A stretch of DNA of 64,000 nucleotides, taken from the NCBI RefSeq assembly GCF_019097595.1, contig NC_080732.1, positions 1,219,354-1,283,353 of the forward strand. Reading direction: 5' to 3'. The stretch's first letter is position 1. Each line of letters begins with the position of its first letter. A program made the translations under genes and the position numbers. The notes below the pieces were generated by a model. It was not told where the DNA came from. It ran no database searches and worked only from the letters and a program-made list of their open reading frames with translations. Positions 1 through 14,419 of the stretch are shown piece by piece. Source of the DNA: Hemibagrus wyckioides (Eukaryota > Chordata > Actinopteri > Siluriformes > Bagridae).

Positions 1-104
1 ATAAAGCACCGACTCTAGAGACGTTAATTAATTCTCTCCTTAGAGGCCGAAAACTTTGTCATTTATATGTGTAAGTGTTTATCCCAAATCTGTGTGTCCT
101 TCAG

Positions 105-286
105 GTCTGGACCCGGGGCAGTTTCGGGCCCAGCAGAGGCAGCAGCGAGAGGAGGAGTCAGACGGTTTCCTGGGTGCCCCGGCTCAGCTGACAGACGAAG
201 AACGGTACCGCGATTGTGAGAGGTTCTCCTTCACCTGTCCCGAGTGTGGCACAGAGAACATCTACGACAGTGTGTTTGAGGGAACG
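105..286 (+). CDS. pola1: pola1 coding exon, fifth from last
   Basis: Acceptor CCTTCAG ends at 104 and donor GTGAGT starts at 287. The exon begins with the last two bases of a split codon (probably Cys, as in the mammalian CLDPTQF region) and encodes LDPGQF through the first zinc half-site [11 protein letters not shown]. Confidence 0.95.
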
Positions 287-3200
287 GTGAGTCTCACATG
301 TCAAGGTCGTCTGTCACATAACGGGAGAAAACTATTTTATAGATTTGTTTGTATTACTGAACATCATCATTATGATGATGATCTCTCTTTGAGAACCACG
401 GTTGTAGACGAAGCACAGGACATCGTTCTTATGATGGCTGCTCACTTTATTTTTAGCTGTTGTATAAAAGTACATGTTTTTTGGCATAGCTTCCAGACAG
501 CGGTCTTATTCAGTTAAGGGAGTAGAGTCTTATCTAAGTCTAATTAAGAGTTAATCCTGGCAACGCACAGCTTTCCTTCGTCTTTCTGTAACTCATAAAA
601 AACCCTCTCCAAACCGTGACCTCCTAGTGTGTTGGAGAACTCTCAAGGACCTCAGATGTAGATTAACATGGAGAAATAAAGCGTTTAGGCATAGTTTGCT
701 TAGAACCTCCTCACTTTGATTTACCCTCACACACACACACACACACACACACGCACGCACACACGGCTGCTCATGCCTCACTGATAAGCCCATGTAATAA
801 TTAAGAGTGCACTATTTCATAGCATCTGTGTAGAGGGGGGAATGAAAGAGGATGGAAAAAAAGAGCGCAGGAGGAAAAGCCTTGACTCTCAGCCGAGCGG
901 TCCGGCGAGAAGCTTTTTCTTTCTTTCTTATCAGAAAGGAGGGAGGAGGAGAGCAGGAATGCAAACACACTCTCGCTGCCACAGCCGGCCCAACAGAGGC
1001 GAAAGAGTATTTGCATAGAAGCCCTGTTCCTCTCAAAGTGCTATCCAATGATGGGAGTAAACATCATAAACGGGCTAATGGCTCACAGAGACTACCGGTG
1101 GTCCGATCCAGTGGGCGGCTGAGCGCTTTCCTCCTGTCATAAAGCAAAGCGCCGGTCAAGTTTTTTTGCCAGCCAGAGAAAGTTTCTAATGTTTGAGTGT
1201 TCTAGCGCATTAACGCTCCATGCGTTTCGGCCTTGTTTGAGATGTAATGGCTGTAGAAGACAGCTCTGGTAGGGGACAAGATGAAGGGGTGCTGTTTTCC
1301 ACCCACTGTTTAACCCTCGCTGCTTTTGACACGGCTGCTAAAAGCCCCGAATCAGACGAGCGGCTTTGCATGGTTATTCTTTTACCCCTTTTTTGCCAGG
1401 AAACAAGTGGCTCCTGTATTAAATCATTATTGCTTCATCCACACAACTAATTAACACAGTCGTGTAGTAAAAACATTTGTTTAAGTCTTTAGTGATGGAT
1501 ATTATGTCATTTATCTGTCTCTGTATCTCTGTCTCTCTGTCTCTCTCTTTCTCAGGGGAGTGTGATTGAACCGAGTCTGCAGCGCTGCTGTCATGTTCCC
1601 TGCAACGCAGTCCCTCTACATCACTCCGTTCAAATCGGCAACAAACTGCTGCTGGACATCCGGAGACACGTCCGCAAATACTACAGCGTGAGTATGAAGC
1701 AGGAAGCTTCTTTTTAATCTATTTCTGTTTACCTTCAATGTCTAAGAAATGAATTAGTTCCTGTTCTCACTTGCGTTATAGCAGCTATAAACGCTAGTTC
1801 CCTGGCTTTCTTGCTCTCTCTCGCTCTCTCTCTCTTTTCCTCTCTCATGAAGATGGAATGCATTTATACAAGTACACATCCTTGTGACTTGGTTGTAACT
1901 AAAGAAATGCTCATTTATTATTAATGAATGAGTTCATTATCATTTTAATCCTGCACTAAAATCTGAGTTGCTGTTATATAAAATTAATCCTGATTAAAAA
2001 TGGCTTTAAATTATTTACACACTTTGATTCGATATGTAGTGACGTAATTAAGCTAATAAAACCTTATAGATTTCTTTCTCAACCCAGAAATGTGCAATTA
2101 TCAAATTACTTAAGCACATGTGCTGTAAATGTGTTGATTTATCTCATTTATCTAAGCTTATACATGTAAATGTGTTCATTTTGTCTCTGCTTCCTGTTAG
2201 GTCTCTAAAATGACTTTTTGAGATTCTTTAAAAATGAAAAGGAAAGACTGATGATCATGTGATCTATTTTTGTCTCAAACCCGTTCAGTCGTGGGAGTAA
2301 CGGTCACCGTTTCACACACAGAACACGGTTTGAAATAAAACAGATGTGATGTATGCACTGGAATTTGCAGGATTGAGGAATGAGGCTCAGATTTTTTTTT
2401 TCTTTCTTTTGGTGAATGTTCCATTAGCAGCCATCATGTCCAAGGGTAAGAATAGCAGGTAAGAAGAGAGAATGAGAAAGTGAAAGTGAGTGTTGGATGA
2501 AGAGGGAAGGAGGGAGAAAGTGGATGGTGGTGGAGAGGGGGAGGTGGCGGCGGAGGGGTTCGTCCTCCTGCCGTGCCGTGCAGAAATCAATTAGTTGTGT
2601 GAATGTAGCCACCTCCCTGAGCGGGGCCCTGCGCCTGTGGCCCTCTTTGTCAGTAGGTGTGTAAACCAGCTGCTGGCTGTGAATGCTAACATGGTCTGTA
2701 AGCCCGGGCCCCACGCCGGCGTCCCTCCTCCCACAGCGAGAGCAATGAAGAGGGGTAATATTGTGTAATTAAGGATTCCTTTCAGCTGAGGGGAGAGCTC
2801 AAATAGAGCTGTTTGTTCGCTGAGATGGAGCGAAGAAAGCCAGGGCTGTGTAATGGAGTGGGGGCGACTTTAGAGGCTTTACATGGTTACAGATTGGAAG
2901 TCGGAGGTGTTTGTAGAGTTAGGCGTACAACACCAATACCAACACCGGCAGGGGCATTAATCACGGGGCGAAATTACTGCCGCGTCCACCTTTTTTACCC
3001 TGCCACCGTTACCAATAAACCAGCACTTTGGAGACAAAGCAAATACGCACTGCTGTCTGCTTTTCTTCTTCTTCTTCTTCTTCTTTTTTAAATCCGTTCC
3101 CGGACTCCTTAGACGAAACAAGAGCCCCCGTCGTATTTACTCCCCATTCTAATGTGGGTTGCCATGGCGTTTAACAAATTATTGCAATTACGTTCGTCAC

Positions 3201-3585
3201 ACGGGTCGCCCTTGGTAACTGGCTGGGGAGAGAGAAGAAAATAAATAAATAAAAAAAGAAAGAAAGGTGGTGGTGTGTGTTGTGGGGGGGGATGTGTGTG
3301 TGTGATAATCCTGTTTTGAACAAAAGGTCAAATTGCTGAATAGAAAAGCCTTGATTAAGGCGAAGATGTACAAAGTGGACGCTTTTTTTGCCCGTTCAGC
3401 TGCTCTGCGGTGCCGAGGCCGCGGCCCGTAAGTACATCTGTTGATTACTGAAGTACAAAGCCCGTGCTAAGCCCGTTGTCTCGCGGCTCTTTGGCACTCA
3501 GACGGCTGTAATCGCAGGTTTATATAATATAATATAATGTATGTAATATATGCAGCTAGTTTCAGCGAGTGTGGAGTTGAAGGGT

Positions 3586-3632
<47 letters not shown>

Positions 3633-6600
3633 GTCTCTGTCTGAATTTTCCTGTGTTAATTTTAACTTAATTTCTAAACTCAGAAAGAAAGAAAATTGTC
3701 CTTAAATGCGTTAGGATTGTAATGGAGAAGGAGGAGAGCAGAGACGAGCAAAGCGCAAAGCCTTTTTTTATTTTTTTATTTCTTCCCTTTCCGCTGCCTT
3801 GCGCTGATTCATCGCCCTCAGGTTTTGCCCAGTGTTTGGTTAAATTATGTGGAACTCATTTGACGTCTGCAGAAGTGGCTGTATTCACTATGTCAGGTAT
3901 CGACTGGTATAATTATGCAATTATGAGGCTTTATCCTGCCTCTCTCTCTTCAAGCCAGTGCTTAGTGTTTCAATTAGGTGTTTTTTTTTTTTTTTTTTTT
4001 TCTCCTCTCCTTCATTTCTGCTGCTCCTTGATTTTTCGCTTCCTTTTTTCATCCCCCCTCCCTCCCTTCTGTCTCGGTTACACAGGTTTCTGAAGGACTC
4101 CAGCTGGAAAGCGAACCCTTTCTTTGATTTGTGTATTTCTGTGTTCATCACCACCTTCATAATATTGATGTGAATTGTTTTTGGGTTTTTTTTTTCTTTT
4201 TTTCTTCCAGCAGCTATTTGAGTGATATTTTTATTTTTGCATTTGTGCATATTTTTTATTCTCGATGTCATTGTCACCTCCACATGAGCAAAACTAATCT
4301 AAACACGCCATAACGTAAGCTGCGCCTTCATCCCTTAGATGCAATATTCCTGATGCTAACTAGAAAGCAGGAATGCACCTCTGACTGTCTTTCCCGGCCC
4401 ATGGGAACTGTTCTGTTGGTTTAGTCCTGGGCCTCCTCGAGCACAAAGGGGCCGTAGGGCAAACAGAGGGGTGATAACAACGTCGCTCTCTTTAAAATGA
4501 AAACCAAACAGCTCACATATGTCAGGATTCAATTACTCTCTCTGCTTTTTTTTTTTTCTTTTTTCTTTTTCTCCTTCTCTCACTAGCCGGTGCTAATTAT
4601 CCAAATAACATTGGCCCACTGCGCAAAAAAGGCCACGCAGATGAGATTAATTGAAAAATCGAAACAAACCGTTGATTCTGATAAAGTTGTGAAGGTGTGA
4701 ACAATGCCGATGTGTTTGACAGCGCAGGTGAGTGATAAGACCAATCTTGGGCTTGAATACCGAGCTGATAAGGTATAGAAAAGAGACCCTCCAGAAATAA
4801 TCAGAGCTCAGGAAATGAGATCAAATTAACATCGTCGGAGCGGGAGAAGGTGCTTTCGCTTTCATAGCTGCTTGCTTGTGTGTCTGTTCATCGGCGATAA
4901 AGGATAACAACATTGAACTGAATGTTTCCAATCTTCCTTTTAAAGTACATGTTGCCCTGCACTGACACGGTCTCAGAACTCACTTCTAATAGAATTATAA
5001 TGGACCTCCGGTCAATAAACGGAGATATAAAGCTATGGGAACAATAAAGGTGAAGACATGAAGAAGAAAAACCCGTACTCGTGGACTTTTCAGACTCTGT
5101 AGCAATGCAGTAAAAAGTAGTCCCAGTTACTTTACCCATTACTGAAGGTTTGTGGTATTCATACGCCATCAGAGCCTCATGACTCCACTGGTCACTGATT
5201 CTTCCTTCTGAGAAAGTCATTTAAGGTCAAATTTCAGTGCTTTCACTCTATCCAGTACTAACTAAGTAGCCTAGTTTGCTGTGTAGATTAGTTTTATTAT
5301 TCTCTCAGAAATGCAAATGAACTACAGATTAATGTAACTCTGGTGATGAGGAGGGGGTTTGCCTTTGCAGAAGTTTGTCCTTGGTTAAAATGAGACGTAG
5401 TGGAGAACATCGCCAAAATACACACCCGTTTATTTTTAGTTATATTTTCTCAATAGCAATTTTGTTTCTTGCATTTTAGCTTGGACTGAATCACGTTCAA
5501 GGTTGGTCAGGAAGTGCAGGAGGGCTGATGAGTGTGAAAGCACTTAGATCTCGGTCTTTTAAAGTTGTTTTTTAAGGTTTAAAATGATTTTCCGACTGTA
5601 AGGCGATTAAATAACTTTTCACTTTTCATGCATTGCCAGATTAAAGAGGCTAAGTGCTAACATCTAGCTCTAATCTTAGCGCTGGACATTGAGTATAACG
5701 AGCAGGTTGCAGGTTCCTACTGAGAGTAATAACGATCACCTGATCACTAACATTACAGCATTACGCCTGGCTGCCACTTCAACATAAACGCTAGAAAATG
5801 AAAGTGACAGGCTGCGGAGGTAACGGCAAAAAAAATAAAAATAAATCAACAGGATGCTGACGTTTATAATTCGCACAATTCAAAGAAGGCATTCTGAGAT
5901 TTTTACAAACTGACACCTAGCAACAAATTCAGGTTTTTTTGCAGTTAGTTGTTTAGCTAATGCTTTTTTTTTAACACTCTTATGCTTTATACCAAGCACA
6001 TGATCTGCATTAAGCTTAAGTTGTAACGTTGAGTTAGCCCTAAAATAAACAGACTTCTGGAAATTAAATGCAAGAGTTTCCATGTTGAAATTCTTGCTTT
6101 AATTAGGAATGCTCTCCTAATTCTAACACATCATATGGGTTCAGAGATTTTACTCGCTAATTCATTTTTACCTGGTTATGTTATGGAGTTCCAGCCCCGC
6201 CCCTCTACCTGTGGAGTTACTCTTCCCATCCCAAGGATATATTTTCCACAGCATGTCTGGAAGTGTTATTCCTCATACAGTTACATACTTTTCATGTCAG
6301 GTAACAAAGAAAACCGCAAACACGTGTCAGTTCCTCTGTCTTGAAGATTTGAGAAAACTTTACAAATTGACACTGGAGACTCCTTACACCATAAAAAAAG
6401 TATTAGCACGAGCGTGTTTATATAAACTTGTGATTTTCACCACAGTCAGAGGAATTTAATCAACACCTTCAGATCGATCACAGTCCAGAACTTAGCAGTG
6501 ACCTGGTACTTCCTTACCAGAAGAGCGGCTTGTCATTTTTAATTGGCTAATGTGTTGAGGTCAAATTTTAAACTTTTTCCAATCTGTTGTTTCGGACATT

Positions 6601-7764
6601 TTTGAGGAATGTGTCACTGGTGAACGTTTCATTAGAGCCTTTACAGTTTCTCCTCTGATTTGTTGACAGCTGTGCCACCGAGTCGTGGCTCCGTCTTTTC
6701 TCCGGCCGCAGTAATGCAGGCGGTGGTGCTAATGCCCCGCGGGACAGGTGCGAGGGGTGAGCGCTTTATTCGAGGTGAGGGGTGAGGGAGGGGGGCTCTG
6801 TCATTAGCAGGGCATTACCCACATTAGCCCTGGCCCCTGCTCTAATCATAGGGGAGAGGCAGGCAGGGCCAGCGGGGGGGTTCCTGCACCTGTCCCAGGC
6901 CCCTGAACCCACAGCGCAGGAAAATCCAGTGCTGCGTGCATCGACGATGATCACCCCTAAGCTTCCAATAGGGGGGCAATTGATGGGGAAATTTGACAGA
7001 ATTATTCTTTGCCCCCAACTACGTTGGAGCATGCTCATTTTTTTTGCCATGTTTCCCTCCCTTTCAGTTCACGTTATTGATGTGAACGTGTCCTTTATGA
7101 CAAAAGAGCATGGGGATGACATTTTTACAGCATGCAGAAATCTTCCCAAATCTTGTTTGTACTTTTAATCATAATAGACAAAAAAAAATTAGACAAATTT
7201 ATACTGGTTTGCACGTATTAATTATTGTTGGGGACTATCGTGCACTCCGTAGGGTCTAATATCAAAACCATTATGTTAACCCCTATGTAGTGAGCATATG
7301 TAATAAACAGGAAGTCAACTGGGATTTGACCTCTCTGTGTTGTGGGCTTAACTTACACAACAGATGTCTGTGTGTTAATGACTTGAAAATGGTTTAGTGC
7401 CTCCAGGGTAACTAGAGAAGCTAAATATCAGCAATAAATAAATAATTACTGCGAATAAATCAACTTTAAAGTCTATGATTTAGTTTTATGTTTAGACTGA
7501 CTGTAATGTAGATGCTGTAGTGATACAGTGGTTATACATACCTTCATTTGAATATTAATTTGCTTAAAAGTAGGAAAGTTATGTATTGTTTGTGTGTGTA
7601 ATTAAATTGGAACTATTGAGCAAAATAATTTCACAAATCTTTCAGATTTTAATTAAAATTAAGTGATCTATTAATATTTTTTTAGTAATTGTACTGAAAT
7701 ACTGATCATTAATACATGCATTATTTTAAATGTTCACTGTGTCATAAATAAAACTCAATTTGTC

Positions 7765-7795
<31 letters not shown>

Positions 7796-8302
7796 ATACA
7801 CACAGGGATGGCTGGTGTGCGAGGACCAGGCGTGTGGAAATCGGACACGGCGTCTCCCCATTGCGTTCTCACGTTCAGGACCGATCTGTCCCGTCTGCTG
7901 CAAGTCCACCCTCAAACCTGAGGTACGGCCATGTGTTCACTACTGAAATATATTCAGCCAGGTGATGGCGCTGTGGAGCCAGTGAACATCTCGATCACAC
8001 TTCTATGTTCCTTTCCTTACCTCCATCCATCACTTTTGTACACCTTGTTCTACTATACAATATCAGACGCATGTTCTCATTAATAAGTGACTTCAGATTA
8101 GGCCTGGGGGGTGGCCCTGGGTGGGCAGGAGGGTGTCAGTGTGTCACATCACACCCACTTAATCTCAGGATCACGGCTAGAAGGTGTAACTCGAGTCAAA
8201 AACTTTGACCAACACAGACTGACAGACAGAATTTGCAGCCCTTCTCTGATCTGCATCTTTTTTTCTTCTTCTTTTTTTTTTTTTTTTTTGTTGATGTGCA
8301 GT

Positions 8303-8343
<41 letters not shown>

Positions 8344-8727
8344 TTTCTCCGTCTGGTTCTGTGGCGACAGGTTGAAACCCAAAAGGACAATTTCTCTTGT
8401 CACCATAGCCACTTAGGCGTCCCCTTCTCTGCCTGGTGAGATGGCAGTTTAAACTGCGGGCTGAATAAAACATTAACTTCCTCACCCCTTTCGCCGTCGC
8501 TCTGAGCTTCGCCTCTCTTCTGACAGCGATGCGCCTTGCCTCGCGTCTCCACGGCCACGGAGACATCGACCGCCATTGTATCCAGATTAAATGGAAGCGT
8601 AATGGGCACCCTAGACTGATTGGCTGGTAATTTGGAGGAGTTATATACAGGTGCAATTTGTAATATTTTCAGTAAATTAGTTTTTTTTTTTTCCCCTCTC
8701 TCTCTCCCTCTTTCATTCTGTTTCTCT

Positions 8728-8770
<43 letters not shown>

Positions 8771-10488
8771 GCTTTTTTTTCTTTAGCACGGCCTCTCTTT
8801 CTCTCTCACTCGTTCTTTCAATCACAATCTCTCTCTCTCTCTCTACCTCCCTCCCTCCCCCCCTCCCTCCCTCCCCATCCACCCCCCCACTCGGTCTCCG
8901 TTTTATTGATGTACGTTCAGGCACCCATTAGGGCTTCCTTTTTTCCCTCTAGTGGAAATTGCAGCATGTTAATTTTCACACAAATTACAGCAATAGCAGG
9001 TATCTCTATTTGATACATTATAACGGGAGCAATCAGGGATAATTGAGTGCCTTTCAGATGGAGACCGGCGCATTCACTTCAATTCAAAGCCAGTCCATTT
9101 ATCGCCTAATCGCTCTTTAAACACTGAATTTCTGGGAACAAAAATTCTTGTCATAATTTTGCTTAAGTGTATTTGGAAATCACAGTCCTTTGAGCAAGGA
9201 TAATTGAAATCAAATCCCTTTCAAGGGAGCTGACATTTCTACATTTCCCCCCAATTGAAATTAATTTCAAAAATTGAGCATGAATATCTTCAAATAGCAG
9301 GCAATTATACCTTTCAATGGGGAGAAATTATGCGCACAAAAAAGTGGAGACATCAACTGGCGCTTCAGTTAAATGTCTTTGTTTCCCACTGTGTTTGCCT
9401 TGTAAAGATTTACATATATTGACTCATTATGAAACCTTGTGATGCCGATCGCCTTCCTTTTTTCGGCTCAGCCCATTAAAATTAACTCAAATTGGAGCGT
9501 TTTGTGTTAAGCCTCATCAAAACTGCCTTTTTTTCCCTCTCCTTCTGCTGCAGCTGCAGAGATCTGCATGAATTAAAAAAAAATAAAAAAAGAGGAGGGT
9601 GTTTTTTTTTTTTTTTGTTTTTTTTTCCACCGATGTTGGATTAGAGATGCATATTTCTATAAGTTCTTTACATCCAGACACACTTTTATAGTCATAAGTG
9701 ACACTTTGGGCCTTTTCCTGAGTTTTTCCTCAACGTTGTATTCATCTTTGGTTCATTCTGACTTGAAATGTATATGTTAAGGGTTTTGAATTACATTTTA
9801 TCATCAGTTTTGTCGTGTATTCGTATGTCTTGGCACTCGGGTCGCTTTCTGTGTGTCTCTCTGTGTTGTGTATAGTGTTGGGGTTTTGTAGTGAGGAGGC
9901 GGCGGTGGTGGTGGATGTGGGGTCTCTGGGGAGAGGCAATTTCACAGCTGGTTTGCTCCTTAGTCATTCGGGCCGAAAATGCTGAAGATTTGCAGCGAAA
10001 ATTGAAATGGTGTCAGTACAGGAACAAAGCATCGAGCCGACCAAAATGGCGAGGAGGGGCGATAAGGGGAAGATGAGCGCGAGAGTGGTATGGACGTGGC
10101 CGGGTGACTAAATTCTAAATTGAATAACGGTTGATGAGATGCTCGCCACGCCTTTTTGACACCTGTCAGAGGTGCGAGAGGAGCTGTTGGAGTTGCTGCT
10201 GACCCTGCCTCATACGCGTGTGGGTTTATAGCTTTATTAATCTTATACAGTCTCCACGCTTTCACAGCCACTGTTTATTCAGTAGAAACCGTGTTTGCCG
10301 TGTTGGCGCTGGCTACAAGGCCTCCATTACGGCCGCATTGCTGAATCGACGGGCACGCTTGTTGACCAGCCAGTGCATTATGGGTCAACAGCTGCTGGCC
10401 TCATCGGAAGCTGTGGAGGGCAATTAAAAGCTTGAAGAGAGGCCCTCACTAAATTCCCTCTGCGGCATGCTTTTCTCTCACTCTCACT

Positions 10489-10534
<46 letters not shown>

Positions 10535-10709
10535 GTCAGCATTGCATGGCTTCTATGGTGACTCGAAGAGACTGCGACCCAATAATGGCAATTAACATAA
10601 AAGTATAATGGCTAATCAAATTGACAGCCACCGTTGTTCATCAGATCCACACACAATGCCTTATCAAAACAAACTATTATGAAGTAGGTAATTTTCGAGG
10701 TAATTTCGG

Positions 10710-10766
<57 letters not shown>

Positions 10767-13700
10767 GACCTGAGCGCTTCTGGCAGGCAGACACGTGGCC
10801 AACGATAATTACAGCAGCATTTACAAACCAAACAAATTGTTTCCTGCTTTTGTGGTACTTCTGCAGAGGGGAGTGAGCGACGAGGGCGCCTGGTTTTTGG
10901 CCAATCAGACAGATTTGGCAGGTTATATGACTCTAAACTCAGGGCTCGCCTGAGCGACTGTGTTTGCCTCTGTCTATGACAGTGGAGAATATATGACAAA
11001 CACTACCTGTCTCTCCAGCTGTAATTAACGCAGGTGATTCTCCAGCTTTCCCTGATTGAATTGCACCAATCTCATTACGCTCCAGCCTTCCATTTTCCCC
11101 AGCGAGATGAGAGAAAAAAAACACAGTGCTAAACCGCCGTGAGGTAAACATCCGTGTGATTATGGTTAATTGTTTTTTTTCCCTTTTTTTTTTCCAATGT
11201 GAATGAGCGATTGAATAATCGACCACCACAGCGTCACTAAACAGTTTGAAGAGGATTTGGGAGTGAATTTGAGTTCACGCAACATCGTATTGATAACGTG
11301 GCGTTTAAAACACACCAGCTTGTTTTCAGTTCATTTCCTTTCCTCTTTTTGCTGCATCAAAAATGTATGATGATGCAGTATGTTCTCGCGTTAAACCTGA
11401 ACGACGTGCCATGTCTGTTTTATTTTAACGTGTTTGTCCTTCTTCTCATTGCAGTATTCCGAGAAGGCGCTCTACAACCAGCTGAGCTTCTACAGGTACA
11501 TCTTCGACTGGGAATACGCCACCGCCAAAGTGCTGCAGGGAGACGAGAAAAGTAAGAGACTCACTGAGCTAAACACGGCAGAGCTATGCTAGCCATTTTT
11601 ATCCTGCACTAGAAATGTACACATGACAGGTGCACACAGACACACATACTGATGCTCACACAGGCTGAAGGCGGTCAAGGGGTTGGTGTGGAAAAAAAAA
11701 AGGGGGGGGGGGTTAAGGATGTGCAGCTCCTCAAGTCGACAGCCTTAATTCAGGCGAGGGATTCAATCACGGAGCAGCGAGGAATGCAAAGCGGTCCAAT
11801 CAGTTTGAGGGAGCGCGAGAGGGAGAAAAGCCTCCTCTCAGGGCCGGCAGGCACTCAGTAATAGCGTTGGCTGTGTTGATTGAAAACAGTTTTTAGATTT
11901 TGGAAAATGATAGGGCGAGTAATTGGCGAGAAGGCAAAAGGATAGGCCTTCATAAATAATGGGACATGGAGCATATATTTCCAGCGGCCCTGCGCAGGAT
12001 CCGGCCTCACCGTGACCGCGGGCGAGCCCGAACCGTGGCTTACTCTACTTACCCACCGGCCTTGGTGACTGATGTCACTTGATTAAAAAGGACCACTTGG
12101 AACGGACTTGTAAATTTATTTATTTCTTTCTTCATGTGCCGACGAGGTCCGGAGCGAGAGCGATAGGCGTAGAAAAATATAATGTGTAATCAATAGATGA
12201 CCACTCAGAACATGAGGCAAGCCGAGTGGCTGTGGAGAGGAGGGAGTTTGAGGGTGGGGGCTAACATGATTATAGACTTGGCTTCTCTCTGGAATTTTTT
12301 ATTTCTCTATTTTTCCCTACAGTTGTTTCTTCAGGGGTGATTGTGGCCAATCTTCGGAGTTCTGACCTGTCTCCGTTCTCGGCCTTCCCTCTAATTCCGC
12401 ATTCTTTTTTTTTCTATGATTATTCCACTACATCTGATTTCTCTCTCGTTGAGATTGGATGTAAATATTGTTCAGAATTCACGACTTCCATAAATTTTCA
12501 CCCCATACTGACTCCGAATCTGATTATTTCATATTGCTTCTCTAAGGCCACACTGTAATACTGTGTGTTAGTGTATTATAGACTTGCAGGGCTTTCTTGA
12601 GAAATTACAGGGCTGCATCACGGCTACTGTCTTTACCTGATCCAGGTGTTGATTTAGACCTTAGGTGGGCCATGTTGGGAAAAAAATCGACTCGTGACAA
12701 TTATGAGGAATTTATTCGGTTCATCTCGTTCATCATGTGATCAGTATCATGAAAATAATTGCTCTGTTATGATTTTTTTTTTATTTTTTTTATTCAATTT
12801 GACCTTGTTTCTTTTGTCCACATCTGTGCAGTGTACACAAAAGGGGAAAAAACAGTACGAGTTATAACTACCATATTGCCTAGTGTTTTATTCTAGTTTT
12901 TCAGTCACAGTCTATGCTTTTAGCGTTTCTCCCCCCCCCCATTTCAGGGGTCTGATAGGACCCCCATCTTGTTTCTTAACCCCCTCCCCCTGCAAAGAGC
13001 TGGAGAGTGAAGACTCCTTTGAGGCCTGTAGTTGATTCTGCTCTGCAGTCAGCAGTGATGTATCCTTTACTTCAGTCCATTTACTCCACAAAAGGGAAGA
13101 AGCGTGAGGTCGAGCTCCGGGCCGAGAGAAAGATGGCAGCGTAGTGGGAATGATGGAATAAAGTGTAGTTCTAGAAACTTTTAGCTGCCCCCTTTGCAAC
13201 ACTCACAAACACACACACACACACACATACACTCACCACACACGATTGTAATTTTACTGAATTCACGCCAAACTCTTTCCCCCTTTCTCCTCCTCCTCCA
13301 CCACCACCACCACCACCACCCTGCGACGTTTAGTGTCGTATCGTCGCAGATTTTCTGTCTGTCTCTGATGAGCGAGGAATTGCTTTTAAAGTGGGCATTA
13401 TGCCAGCGCGACGGCACAATAGAAAAACCAATCTTGGCGCTATTCTGTCGGCTGCACTGTTATTGTGGCGCTTTAGATAACTGCGGCCGTACAGTGCCGG
13501 GAGGGAGCGGGGGGGGGGTGTTTTGGAAGGTAGGGGCAGACGCTGGACACCGGGGGCCAGAGGTGAGTGAGGTGATCCTACTTCAGCCTTTGGACTCCAG
13601 ACACAACGTGAACAATGGAGCTGCGTAAATGGGCCTGCTTGGTCAGTCTGAGGAGTTCAGAGACGTTAAACTTAACAGCTGATGGAGTCTTGGGTCTGAT

Positions 13701-14368
13701 TGACCGATTGACTCAGCCGTTTCTTTTTTCTTTCATTCCCCCCCATTTCTGACCTGAATTGCCACCACAAGCAGTTTCAGCTTCTTGATGATGAAATTGT
13801 GAGTTCACACTTCACTGATTTTTGCCTCCCTGTTGACCTGACTTTAAACTTTCTGACAGTTCATAACAAGGGAGCGTTAATAATTAGTAGCGTCTACTGT
13901 ATTTGTGAAGTAGTCCGAAATGCTGTGTAAGATTGGGGAAAGATCCGGTTCTAGCTGCTTGGTCGGCTATAAACAGTAGCTACTTTTAGGTCTACAATGT
14001 TTTTAACTTAATTTAGAATTAAAAAGAACTCATGGTTGGTCTGTTCTGCCCAGAGATGGATCGGAACCAAGTAAGTGTGAGATTGTCCATTTCTTCTCAT
14101 CTCTTCTTTTCCTCTTTCTTCTAACAAATCTTTTGATTCAATATCTGACCAATCTCTGTGTATGGACAAATTATGGTAAATCACACTGTTCATCATGTTA
14201 GCGTGTCGAGCATTAGCGCTCAGAAGCCTGTCCGGGCCCGTGATTGGGCTTTAGGCCTCGGATCTCTGGAAGGATTTCCACTCGCTGACTTCGTCAGAGC
14301 TCTTGGCTGGGATTGAACTGGAATGCATGTATTGTGTGTGTCCACAGAGAAAGTGGGGTGCTTTTGGG

Positions 14369-14419
<51 letters not shown>

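Noticed and set aside
56..517. 153-codon single-exon gene candidate at the left edge
   Set aside because: It is a pola1 exon (105-286) with intronic read-through at both ends.
8177..8931. Several open frames of 100-174 residues on both strands
   Set aside because: Built from (CT)n and poly-T tracts (Ser/Leu or Arg/Glu repeats) in a pola1 intron; no conserved domain.
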